From NCBI RefSeq assembly GCF_963675165.1, contig NC_087382.1:1860001-1924000 (forward strand): a DNA stretch of 64,000 bases, in the 5' to 3' direction. Source of the stretch: Halichondria panicea (taxonomy: Eukaryota; Porifera; Demospongiae; Suberitida; Halichondriidae). The position numbers were made by a program, and so were the translations under genes. Below, piece after piece: positions 1 to 10,488 of this stretch (its first letter is position 1; every line of letters begins with the position of its first letter). The notes beneath the pieces are model-generated. The model made no database searches and was not told where the DNA came from. It saw only the letters and a program-made list of their open reading frames with translations.

Positions 1-1261
1 TTACTGACTACTATACACATGCACAGGAGTATAATTCTTAAATTAGGAGCTTCTTAGACGGTGCACAGCTACAAGCATGCAAATCGTGCACCTCTACAAG
101 CCACAACATTGAATGGTGAATTATAGTTAACTGTGAACTAGTGACAAGTTAAAGTTGCTTATAAGGACTGCTATAGTAACCTTCACCATGGATGATAAAA
201 TTAAGGTGATGATCACCATTGCAGTTACAAATCAACAATAGTACATAGTCAGTATACTTATTACACTGCATGGACGTGGTGAAGTGGAAAATAGGTGACA
301 GAAGATGGACTGTTTTTACGATGTGCAGACTGGTGGGAAGCTAAAGTGTTTGAGGGAGAAGCACCCTCTAACCCCCCCCTATCCCCCACACTGGATAGAA
401 TCCTAGCTGTTAAGATACTGTAGAATTAAAGTAACACCACTGGATCACTCATGTATAGTGATTCCTCCACTTTGTAGCTCTATTAACAACATTGCATGCC
501 ATCTCATCCATGCACAGGCCTTAATTGGATCATATTTCATGTGTAGTAAAAGCACAGACGGATTCACACTCCCCAGAAGGAATTACAGCATTTTTAACAC
601 CTTTGCAACACACACACACAAATGGGTAAACCACAATGAAACCCACAATGTAAACATGGACTACATGCAGGCTATCCTTGAGTGGTTTCTTTACTAATTT
701 GCAGCATCAAATCAAAATTGGCCAGTGTACTAATACAACAACTATAGGTATACATGGTTGCAGTAATAAGACCTACTCCACAGATGTGAGATGGAGAATG
801 GTGTACCAGAGCTGAGGTGTGTACTTGGTCTATCTCATATCACACAGAAAAAAATAACTAGCAATTTGAGAAATGTGAACATGATTATTGACAGTAGTGA
901 CAGCAGTTGCGTAAGGAAGAGAGTTATCACTTAGAGAGCATGGAAAAAGTTTAGAAGGGGAGCTGATACGCATGTGCACACATAATAAAGTGCACCTGCA
1001 AGGGGGTCTTAGGGTAGTCCCCTAAAAAATATATTAATTTTACATGCTCTAGGATTGATTGGTGTATTTGTGTACAATAAAAAGCTTGATTCTTTGATTC
1101 AATTGAGCTTGTGTAAAAAGCAAGCATGCAGTGTTAGGGGCCTGGTTCCTACTTTTAGCACACCACAGTCACTGCAGATGGTCTCCCATTTGAGTAACCA
1201 CATGCAATTTACTACAATAGTACATTGTGGTTTTATGCTAGGTTTTACACTACCACTTTAG

Positions 1262-1690
1262 AGTGCATGGCTGAGAACATATTCACCTCATCCTTGGATC
1301 ATATTTCATGGATTCACACTCCCATATACATTCCCAGAAGGAATCAATATACTTCCATCCACTTTTAATTTAGAGGTGCATGGTTGAGAAAACAATTCAT
1401 GCATGGATTCACCCCATTTACAGGCCTTTGATCATATTTCATGGGTAATAAAACTACAGAATTTATGGATTCACCACACATTCTCAGATTTATTGGACAC
1501 TTCCACTTTAGAGTGCATGGCTGAGAACAAAAATTCATACATGGGTATTCATCTCCTCCACAGGCCTTGGGATCATATTTCATGGGTAGTAAAAACACAG
1601 ACTTTATGGATTCCCAGATTTATTGGACACTTCTACTTTAGAGTGTATGGCTGAGAACGAATTCCCTCCATTCGCAGGCCTTGTGGATGT
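1262..1690. repeat. VNTR of about 110-150 bp units
   Basis: About three to four imperfect tandem units, each containing gatcatatttcatgg, a variant of 'tttagagtgcatggctgag' and an aggcctt motif. The equivalent place in the second segmental copy (about 8640-8890) holds fewer units, so the array has changed length since the duplication. No coding potential is seen. Confidence 0.6.
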
Positions 1691-1930
1691 ATGATTGCAT
1701 TGTATATGTACATGAACTGAATTAACGCCTGGATCTGCCACTACATACAGTGTCCATTAAAACAGTCTGTGAGGTTATTCCTATCTCATTATTATAAGGA
1801 CATGGTTAGCTTCACTAAAATAGAGCCCTGGTGAATTAGATCACAGCTTGTGTATAAATGTGCATTGTGAATCCTGTTGTAAACTAGTTTCTCAGTCCAC
1901 AGCTTCCTTCAGTTTGTCTTTTAGAGTACA

Positions 1931-2718
1931 GTAAACACACGTAGCCTCGAGACCAGGGCGTTCGTTGTCTGAAAGAACGCCTCAAGTTCCAATGTACAAC
2001 TCATCTAGCTGAGTCAGCAAGTGGTTATGCTCTAGTAGTTGTGAACATGATTGCGGTAACCCCAAACACAACAATACTACAGGGGTGTGCATGCGTTTAC
2101 AGCATCATAATTATTGATACATGTACAGTGGATTGCACCAGAAACAGCAAAACCACAATTATTATGAATACAGACTGTATCATTATTAAATTTTTCCAAG
2201 AGTTCTTTATTACAGGTAGAAAGCATAAAGCCAACTGAAATAACAACCAATTTTTCTCTAGGAGGCATGCTCCCTCCCCCCCCCCCCCAAAGAATGTAAT
2301 TTACATGCATGACATTTGTACACTGTATATACAGTCAGTCAAGCATTATCTTAAATGCATTTCATGCATTTCTCTATGTTCATAGACTACTATAAAATTT
2401 TCAAGAAATGCTATCTATACTCTGTATGAGTGAGACTAATAGGAGTGCCCTGAGAATATCTATATAATCGCAGAGAGATGTGTGACTGAGCACCTTTTTG
2501 GGCTTTAATTCCCCTCAGCTTGTAGATCCAATTTGCTCATACCTATATATTATATACGTTTAGGAATAAGTATAGATGTTCAATGAGATTCTGCTAAAAA
2601 AATCGTAGTAATAAAAGTGCAAGCTGAGCTTAGAATTATTATTGGTAATGAAATTCATATCTGGTGGTTTTGCTGTTTGGCAATTTCCTGTTGCAAGTGC
2701 ACTGCAATCCACCTTTGC

Positions 2719-2782
<64 letters not shown>

Positions 2783-3476
2783 GCCCACACAAATGGTAAA
2801 AACCACAATTAATAATTATGTTAACCCACAATGTAAACATGGACTACTTGAGGTTTCTTTAAGTTTTGCAGTATCAAATCAAAAATTGGCCTATAGTGTT
2901 GACTGTGTACTATAAATCTAGCAGCTATATAGCTGCAGTAAATCCTACTCCTAGCACTTTGAAATGTGAACATGTTGACAGCAGTGGTGTAGGAAGAGGG
3001 CTATAATCACTTACAGCATGGATATAGTAGAAAAGCTTAGAGGAGAAGTTGATATGCGTGTGCGCACATATTAAGTGCGCCCCCAAAAAGTGCTCTGGGA
3101 TTGGTTCTAGGCATGTGTATTTGCGTACAATTGAAAGCTTGATTCTTTGGCTTGGGCAGAAATAGACTAAAAAAACAGCAAGCATGCATGCAGTGTTATA
3201 TATAAAGGGGAGCCCTGCAGCCCCTGCATTGTTCCTACACTACTGGATCGATAGGCCGGACAGTTAGAAAGATACTGACTGGTACTGTAATTTACTACAA
3301 TAGTACATTGCAGTGGTTTCATTTTTGTGTTCATGTGTTGCAAATTAAGGTGCTTAAAACTGCTGTATTCACGGGTATAAGTACATGGACCAATTAGACG
3401 AGCTGTACATTGGAACTTCAGGCGTTTGTTCAAACAGCGAACGGCCTGGTCTCGAGGCTAAGACACACGTGTTTAC
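1931..3476. mobile_element. 1.5-kb element with ~80-bp imperfect terminal inverted repeats
   Basis: The sequence at about 1931-2015 (gtaaacacacgtagcctcg, then gaccagggcgttcgtt) reappears as an imperfect reverse complement at about 3385-3476, ending in acacacgtgtttac. The ends behave as terminal inverted repeats of a roughly 1.5-kb non-autonomous element. The interior has a CA microsatellite and no credible ORF. No clear target-site duplication was found. It lies just upstream of QGYY gene A; a shorter copy precedes gene B. Confidence 0.55.
2718..2779. repeat. (CA)n microsatellite
   Basis: About 30 uninterrupted CA dinucleotides. The corresponding tract in the second segmental copy (9402-9419) has only about nine units, so the locus is length-variable. 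ORFs reading HTHTHT or VCVCVC through it are artefacts. Confidence 0.95.
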
Positions 3477-3725
3477 AAAAATTACAGACTAAAAATACAT
3501 GCATGGAAAGTTCTAGAACAATTAATCTAAGTAATTACGGTAACTTAATCAGTTAGTCTCGCAATCTATCACAGTCTGTGTGGTTATCGTATAGAATTTG
3601 ATTAAGTGGCAACAAATTACTGTGTAGGAGTTAAATTACATCTGTGGTGGTTCCATGAATCCATGCAGTTCATTCCTGGTAAGAATGCATAATTGCTTAC
3701 AGGCACATGCATGCATGATTATGAG

Positions 3726-3733
3726 TATATAAG
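3726..3733 (+). promoter_or_regulatory. TATA box of QGYY gene A
   Basis: The sequence gagtatataag lies about 80 bp before the ATG of gene A. The same motif in the same context and at a similar distance precedes genes B (10401) and C (16902), supporting a shared core promoter. Confidence 0.6.
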
Positions 3734-3808
3734 TGGGTCACATTTTCTCATTGACATCGACTGCAATTGTTCATCATTTCAAGTTGTTTTCTGGATATAA
3801 TTATCATC

Positions 3809-6710
3809 ATGAAGGTTTCAGTGATTGCCACTGTGGCTCTGCTATCTCTCCTGGCTCTGGCCTCTTCTGCTCCTCATCGTCTGCAAAAAGATAACAACAT
3901 AGGCAAGTATAATCATATACCCTAGGCACTAATTACACCGCTGAATTCATAAGGAACTATAGTAACATTGTTAATTTTCGTTGGTTCACATGTTCTGGCC
4001 TCATGTGAGAATAAATTGACTATAGTTGGCAACCGAAAGGTCGAGAAACAGGGATACTACAAGAATGCTGAACAGGCCGATGAACAGGGATACTACCAGA
4101 ATGTTGAACAGGCCGATGAGCAGGGATACTACCAGAATGTTGAACAGGCCGATGAGCAGGGATACTACCAGAATGCCGACAAGCAGGGATACTACCAGAA
4201 TGCCGATGAGCAGGGATACTACAAGAATGCTATGACTGAACAAAAAGATGGCCCCGGTAAGTACCTCTCCTCTACCAACATGCACCACTAGAATTCGTGA
4301 GAAAGTGACACCATTAATTTATACACTCGATAGTTGTCATAATTATGAAAACAAATTTACTATACAGCCGTTCGTGAGCAAGGCTATTATAAGCAGTTGA
4401 TGGATGCCCTCAAGCAACAAGATGGCGGCCCAGGTAAGTCATTCCACTAACATCACGACTATAATGCATGAGAATGTGACACCATTGATGTCATGTCACA
4501 TGAGAATATATTTAATACAGTTCGTGAGCAAGGCTATTATAAGAAGCTGATGGATGCCCTGCTGCAAGGATACTATCAAGCTGATGAACAGGGATACTAC
4601 AAGAATGCTATGACCGAACAAAGAGATGGCCCCTGTAAGTACCTCCCCTCTACCAATACCACCACTAGAATTCGTGAGAAAGTGACACCATTAATTTATA
4701 CACTCGATAGTTGTCATAATTATGAAAACAAATTTACTATACAGCCGTTCGTGAGCAAGGCTATTATAAGCAGTTGATGGATGCCCTCAAGCAACAAGAT
4801 GGCGGCCCAGGTAAGTCATTCCACTAACAACACGACTATAATGCACGAGAATGTGACACCATTGATGTCATGTCACATGAGAATATATTTAATACAGTTC
4901 GTGAGCAAGGCTATTATAAGAAGCTGATGGATGCCCTGCTGCAAGGATACTATCAAGCTGATGAACAGGGATACTACAAGAATGCTATGACTGAACAAAG
5001 AGATGGCCCCTGTAAGTACCTCCCCTCTACCAATACCACCACTAGAATTCGTGAGAAAGTAACACCATTAATTTATAGTTTGTTTACATACTCGATAGTT
5101 GTCATAATTATGAAAACAAATTTACTATACAGCCGTTCGTGAGCAAGGCTATTATAAGCAGCTGATGGATGCCCTCAAGCAACAAGATGGTGGCCCAGGT
5201 AAGTCCTTCCACTAACAACACGACTATAATGCACAAGAAAGTGACACCATTCATTTTATAGTTTGCTTACATACTCGATAGTTGTCATAATTATGAAAAC
5301 AAATTTACTATACAGCCGTTCGTGAGCAAGGCTATTATAAGCAGCTGATGGATGCCCTCCAGCAACAAGATGGCGGTCCAGGTAAGTCAGGCCACCAACA
5401 TCACGACTATAATGCACGAGAATGTGACACCATTGATGTCATGTCACGTCACATGAGAATATATTTAATACAGTTCGTGAGCAAGGCTATTATAAGAAGC
5501 TGATAGATGCCCTGCTGCAAGGATACTATCAAGCTGATGAACAGGGATACTACAAGAATGCTATGACTGAACAAAGAGATGGCCCCTGTAAGTACCTCCC
5601 CTCTACCAATATACCACCACTAGAATTTGTGAGAAAGTGACACCATTAATTTATAGTTTGTTTACATACTCGATAGTTGTCATAATTATGAAAACAAATT
5701 TACTATACAGCCGTTCGTGAGCAAGGCTATTATAAGCAGCTGATGGATGCCCTCAAGCAACAAGATGGCGGCCCAGGTAAGTCATTCCACTAACAACACG
5801 ACTATAATGCACAAGAAAGTGACACCATTCATTTTATAGTTTGCTTACATACTCGATAGTTGTCATAATTATGAAAACAAATTTACTATACAGCTGTTCG
5901 TGAGCAAGGCTATTATAAGCAGCTGATGGATGCCCTCCAGCAACAAGATGGCGGTCCAGGTAAGTCAGGCCACCAACATCACGACTATAATGCACGAGAA
6001 TGTGACACCATTGATGTCATGTCACGTCACATGAGAATATATTTAATACAGTTCGTGAGCAAGGCTATTATAAGAAGCTGATAGATGCCCTGCTGCAAGG
6101 ATACTATCAAGCTGATGAACAGGGATACTACAAGAATGCTATGACTGAACAAAGAGATGGCCCCTGTAAGTACCTCCCCTCTACCAATATACCACCACTA
6201 GAATTTGTGAGAAAGTGACACCATTAATTTATAGTTTGTTTACATACTCGATAGTTGTCATAATTATGAAAACAAATTTACTATACAGCCGTTCGTGAGC
6301 AAGGCTATCTGCAGCAGGGATACTATCAAGCTGATGAACAGGGATACTACAAGAATGCTATGACTGAACAAAAAGATGGCCCTAGTAAGTACCTCCCCTC
6401 TACCAATACCACCACTAGAATTCGTGAGAAAGTGACACCATTAATTTTAGTTAGTTCATATGTTTCGTATAGCCATCACATGAGAATAATTTATTACAGC
6501 TGAGAAGACACCAGGAACAGATGCTCCGATGCAAAAAGATGGCTCAGGTAAGTACCTTCCATCAACACCACGCACTATATAGAATGATACAGTTAGTTAG
6601 ATATATTAGAGAATCAATTTTTGCTGTCACGTATGAATAATCACTTTCTATATATACTTGCAGTTGATGAGCTACTGCTAGCAGTGCTGCAGTCCATGCT
6701 GGATGAGTGA
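3809..6710 (+). CDS. QGYY-repeat secreted protein A (15 exons)
   Basis: Predicted secreted Gln/Tyr-rich repetitive protein of about 455 aa; no known family recognised. Exons: 3809-3902, 4026-4256, 4368-4433, 4521-4634, 4745-4810, 4898-5011, 5133-5198, 5316-5381, 5474-5587, 5711-5776, 5894-5959, 6052-6165, 6289-6384, 6500-6547, 6664-6710. All introns are phase 1, so any exon can be added without breaking the frame. Exon 1 encodes a signal peptide (MKVSVIATVALLSLLALASS, then APH). The rest holds 26 QGYY motifs: 66-bp exons encode VREQGYYKQLMDALKQQ plus DGGP, and 114-bp exons add two further QGYY units ending in MTEQRDGP. The last exons encode an acidic segment and VDELLLAVLQSMLDE. There are no cysteines and almost no dibasic sites. 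The first intron has a GC donor. The stop at 6708-6710 is the simple choice; a donor at 6707 joining 6823 would add only two residues. A structural or adhesive role is conjecture. Confidence 0.85.
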
Positions 6711-7198
6711 GTGAGATTTCTCTTTGCTGCATGATAATTATACTGGTTACAATTATTGTTACATGCATGCATGATTAAATCCACTATAACTATTAATTCA
6801 ATAACACTTTTATTTATGCAGGCAAGAATAAACCAGCCGAATACGATAAATCAACAAGAACACAAATAGTAGAACACCTTGAGTTAGAGTAATGCATTAT
6901 ATCACATTATTATTGTTTGAACTTGGTAGAAACAATTGTTGAAGAACACTGTAGAAAGAAATGTTCTATTATTATAGCAAGAGACATGAACTAATTATAG
7001 CTTATGCATGAGTTACGAATCTTCAATCGAGACAGCTGGCTGCATATATTAATGTAGTGTGAATGCGCGTGCATGCATGAAGATAGCAGATGATCATGTA
7101 AATCATTTTCTCATGAGACTATGTTTCATAATAATTATACTCCGACTGTGTTTATTGTAGACTCAGAGACTTAGTTAAGCATGTATGCATGCATGGGT

Positions 7199-7880
7199 TT
7201 TTTTTTTTTTTATAATAATTCTGCAAAAAGCATGGATACACTAGTAGCATATTACGCTAACCTAATGTGTGCCCTGTATATATTACTTACAATAGCGAGT
7301 ACAAATTAAAAATAAAGACTAATATTATACTAATGCAAGTGACAGAGTACATTTCTCTTAAATGACAAAATCGATGTACTTTCCTGCAGCTCCAGTGGTA
7401 ATTCATTCCACACAGATATTGCTTTTGGGAAAAAAGAGTTCGCATATGCATTTGTTCTGCAAATTGGTCTTTCAAACTGTATATTTTTGTGCTTCTTAGA
7501 TTGAGAGGGCATATTCTTCTTTCCAGTGGTGGATCAGGGAATTTAAAGTTACCATTTATTACCTGGTAAAGGTATGATAGCTTCAGGTACAATCTTCTTG
7601 TAGAAAGGGACGGTAGGTCCACAGTATCTAATAGGGAGTCGTAGTCCATATTCCAAAGTTTTGTGCAGATTTTAAGGGCAAACTTTTGTACTTTTTCTAT
7701 TTTGTGAGAATTTGTTTTTTGGTGTGGATCCCAAACAGGGGCAGCATATTCCAGTTTTGATCTCACAAGGGAGATGTAGAGTTGTCTTAAACATTCTAGT
7801 GACGAGTGGCCATAGAACTGTCGGTAAATTATACCAACCTGCTTGCAGGCATTTCTGCACATTTCTTCTATGTGTTTTGA
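7199..7880 (-). pseudogene. 5'-truncated LINE (non-LTR retrotransposon) reverse transcriptase C-terminus
   Basis: The minus strand encodes the C-terminal end of a LINE ORF2: RQLYISLVRSKLEYAAPVWD followed by IEKVQKFALKI, a very typical post-polymerase segment. Near 7510 the frame shifts: the next family motif, SFFPKAISVWNELP, lies in another frame (7330-7512). A run of T at 7198-7212 is the poly(A) tail on the minus strand. The element is severely 5'-truncated and dead. It sits exactly at the junction between the two segmental copies. Confidence 0.85.
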
Positions 7881-7885
7881 CCAGT

Positions 7886-8329
7886 TGTGGGATTCTCCTA
7901 ATACTTATTAAAGGCGGACGTACGTATTTATAGTGATCTAATTATCAATTGTTTCTGCCAGCATAATTTATGCACAGTAAAACGAGTAAATGACGAAGCA
8001 TGAAATTTATAATACATGTTTCTTCCTATACTGTCTAGTCAGTTTCTTGATGTGACCTTTCCTTGCAGAAATACGAGTGAAAATGTGTGCAATAATTGAA
8101 AACACATGCACACAATAGCACTGTCACAATCCTATGTACAACCTAGGTTGTACTAGTAGTACAGTGTAAGTAGCTAGTATATTGGACAGTCACATGTGAT
8201 TATAAATTTCAGGCTTCATTCATTTACTCATTTTACTGTGCATAAATTATGCTGGCAGAAACAATTGATAATTAGATCACTATAAATACGTACGTCCGCC
8301 TTTAATGAGTATTAGGAGAATCCCACAAC
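7886..8329. mobile_element. Foldback element with ~115-bp arms
   Basis: The arm at 7886-8010 (ttgtgggattctcctaatac, then aaaggcggacgtacgtattt) is the reverse complement of 8200-8329. The loop of about 190 bp includes a segment similar to 39,650-39,710 (caataattgaaaacacac, then tatgtacaacct), so the element or part of it is dispersed. It directly abuts the LINE fragment. No ORF inside. Confidence 0.75.
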
Positions 8330-9132
8330 AAACCTATTCAAATTCAGCTTATACCCATGGAATGTAATAGGATTTACTCATGCATGCAGTGATTCACAGA
8401 AGGATGAGATCCAATTTTATTGTCAATTAGCCAAGCCTCCACTTTGCAGCTGTATGATAACAACATTGAATTTCACTCCACAGGCCTTAAAGATGAAATC
8501 CAAGACATTTCTAGAGTGCGTATAGCATTAAAGTAACAACACTGGATTCACGTGATTTACAAAAGCACATGCATGACAATTAAGCCTCCACTTTGTAGCT
8601 ATTAACAACATTGCATGCCATCTCATCCATGCACAGGCCTCAATTGGATCATATTTCATGCATAGTAAAAGCACAGACGGATTCACACTCCCCCATATAC
8701 ATTCCCAGAAGGAATTAACACTTCCACTTTAGAGTGCATGGCTAAGAAAACAATTCATGTGCATGGAGGATTCACCCCATTCACAGGCCTTGGATACAAT
8801 TTTTTATATTAGTTGAAGCTTCGTAACTGCTCAGTATAATTATTATTATAGCAACATTGCATGGACTCCCTCCATTCGCAGGCCTTGTGGATGTATGAGT
8901 ATATGTACATGAACTGAATTAACACCTGGATCTGCCACTACATACAGTGTCCATTAAAACAGTCTGTGAGGTAGTATTCCTATCTCATTATTATAAGGAC
9001 ATGGTTATAGCTTCACTAAATAGAGCCCTGGTGAAATTAGATGACAGCTTGTGTATATAAATGTGCCGGTGAATTCTGTTGTAAACTAGTTTCTCAGTCC
9101 ACAGCTTCCTTCAGTTTGTCTTTTAGAGAACA

Positions 9133-10124
9133 GTAAACACACGTAGCCTCGAGACCAGGGCGTTCGTTGTCTGAAAGAACGCCTCAAGTTCCAATGTACA
9201 ACTCATCTAGCTGAGTCATACCATTGTAGATTCATACCTATATATATACATTTAGGAATAAGTAGATGTTATTCTGCTTGCTAAAAAAAAAAAATTTTGT
9301 AATAAAAATACAAGAAAACCAAGCTTAGAATTATGATTGGTAATGAAATTCATAGGCTTTGCTGTTTGGCAATTTCCTGTTGCACTGCAATCCACCTTTG
9401 CAACACACACACACACACAAATGGTAAACCACAATGTAAACATAGTCTAGATCTACTTGAGTGGTTTCTTTACTGTAGTTTGCAGTAAATCAAAAATTGG
9501 CCTAGTGTTGACTGTGTACTAAAAATCTAGCAGCTATATAGGGCTGCAGTAAATCCTACTCCTATAGCACTTTGAAATGTGAACACATGTTGACAGCAGT
9601 GGTGTAGGAAGAGGGCTAATCACTTACAGCATGGATATAGTAGAAAAAGCTTAGAGGAGAAGTTGATACGCGTGTGCACACATATTAAGTGCGCCCCCAA
9701 AAAGAATGCTCTGGGATTGGTTCTAGGCATGTGTATTTGCATACAATTGAAAGCTTGATTCTTTGATTCCATTGAGTTTGGGCAGAAATAGACTAAAAAA
9801 ACAGCAAGCATGCATGCAGTGTTATATAAAGGAGGGCCCTGTAGCCCCTGCATGCATTGTTCCTACACCACGGCCGGACAGTTAGAAAGATACTGACTGG
9901 TACTGTAATTTACTACAATAGTACATTGTGGTTTCATTTTTGTGTTCATGTGTTGCAAATGTGCTTAAAACTGCTGTATTCGCGGGTATATATAAGTACA
10001 TGTTGCGGGCAATTATTGCTCTAAGAAATTCCTGGACCAATTAGACAAGCTGTACATTGGAACTTGACCAGGAGTTTTTTCAAACAGCGAACGGCCTGGA
10101 CTTGAGGCTAAGACACACGTGTAC
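9133..10124. mobile_element. Shorter copy of the terminal-inverted-repeat element
   Basis: This matches the 1931-3476 element with the same inverted ends (about 9133-9217 and 10035-10124) but an interior about 550 bp shorter, mostly through loss of the CA tract and other spacer DNA. It precedes QGYY gene B as its partner precedes gene A, so it was present before the segment duplicated. Confidence 0.55.
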
Positions 10125-10400
10125 AAAAATTACAGACTAAGATTACTATAGAATACATGCATGGAAATTTCTAGTCAGAACAATTAATTAGGTAATTACT
10201 CATCAGTTTTAGTCTCGCAATCTACTATTAAGTTTCACAGTCTGTGTGGTCATTTGTATAGAATTTTGATTAAGTGGCGACAAATTACTGTGTAGAGAGT
10301 TAAATTACATCTGTGCATGGGTGGATGAATCATGCACATGAATTTCATTCCTGGTAAGAATGCATAATTGCTTACAGGCACATGCATGCATGATCATGAG

Positions 10401-10408
10401 TATATAAA
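10401..10408 (+). promoter_or_regulatory. TATA box of QGYY gene B
   Basis: The sequence gagtatataaatggg lies about 80 bp before the ATG of gene B, equivalent to the element upstream of gene A. Confidence 0.6.
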
Positions 10409-10488
10409 TGGGTCACATTTTCTCATTGACATTGACTGCAATTGTTCATCATTTCAAGTTAAATTGTTCTCTGGATATCATTATCATC

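Larger units (their letters stand above)
460..7198. repeat. Segmental tandem duplication, copy 1 (carries QGYY gene A)
   Basis: This block matches 8580-13706 in the same order and orientation: the stretch around 480-520 recurs at 8585-8640, the one around 1920-2010 at 9120-9217, the whole QGYY gene, and the 3' flank ending in the motif gcatgtatgcatgcatggg (about 7180-7198 and 13688-13706). Copy 1 is longer because of a larger VNTR, a longer CA tract and a longer terminal-inverted-repeat element. Edges were judged by eye and may be off by tens of bases. Confidence 0.85.

Noticed and set aside
2560-2840. Frames reading VCVCVC or HTHTHT (also at 22439-22713, 33103-33393, 45605-45883, 48639-48876, 61621-61803)
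   Set aside because: They are translations of CA/TG microsatellites with no conserved flanks.
4001-4288. Open frame on the minus strand rich in ILVVSLLIG repeats
   Set aside because: It is the antisense of the QGYY repeat exon; hydrophobicity is a consequence of the repeated sense codons.
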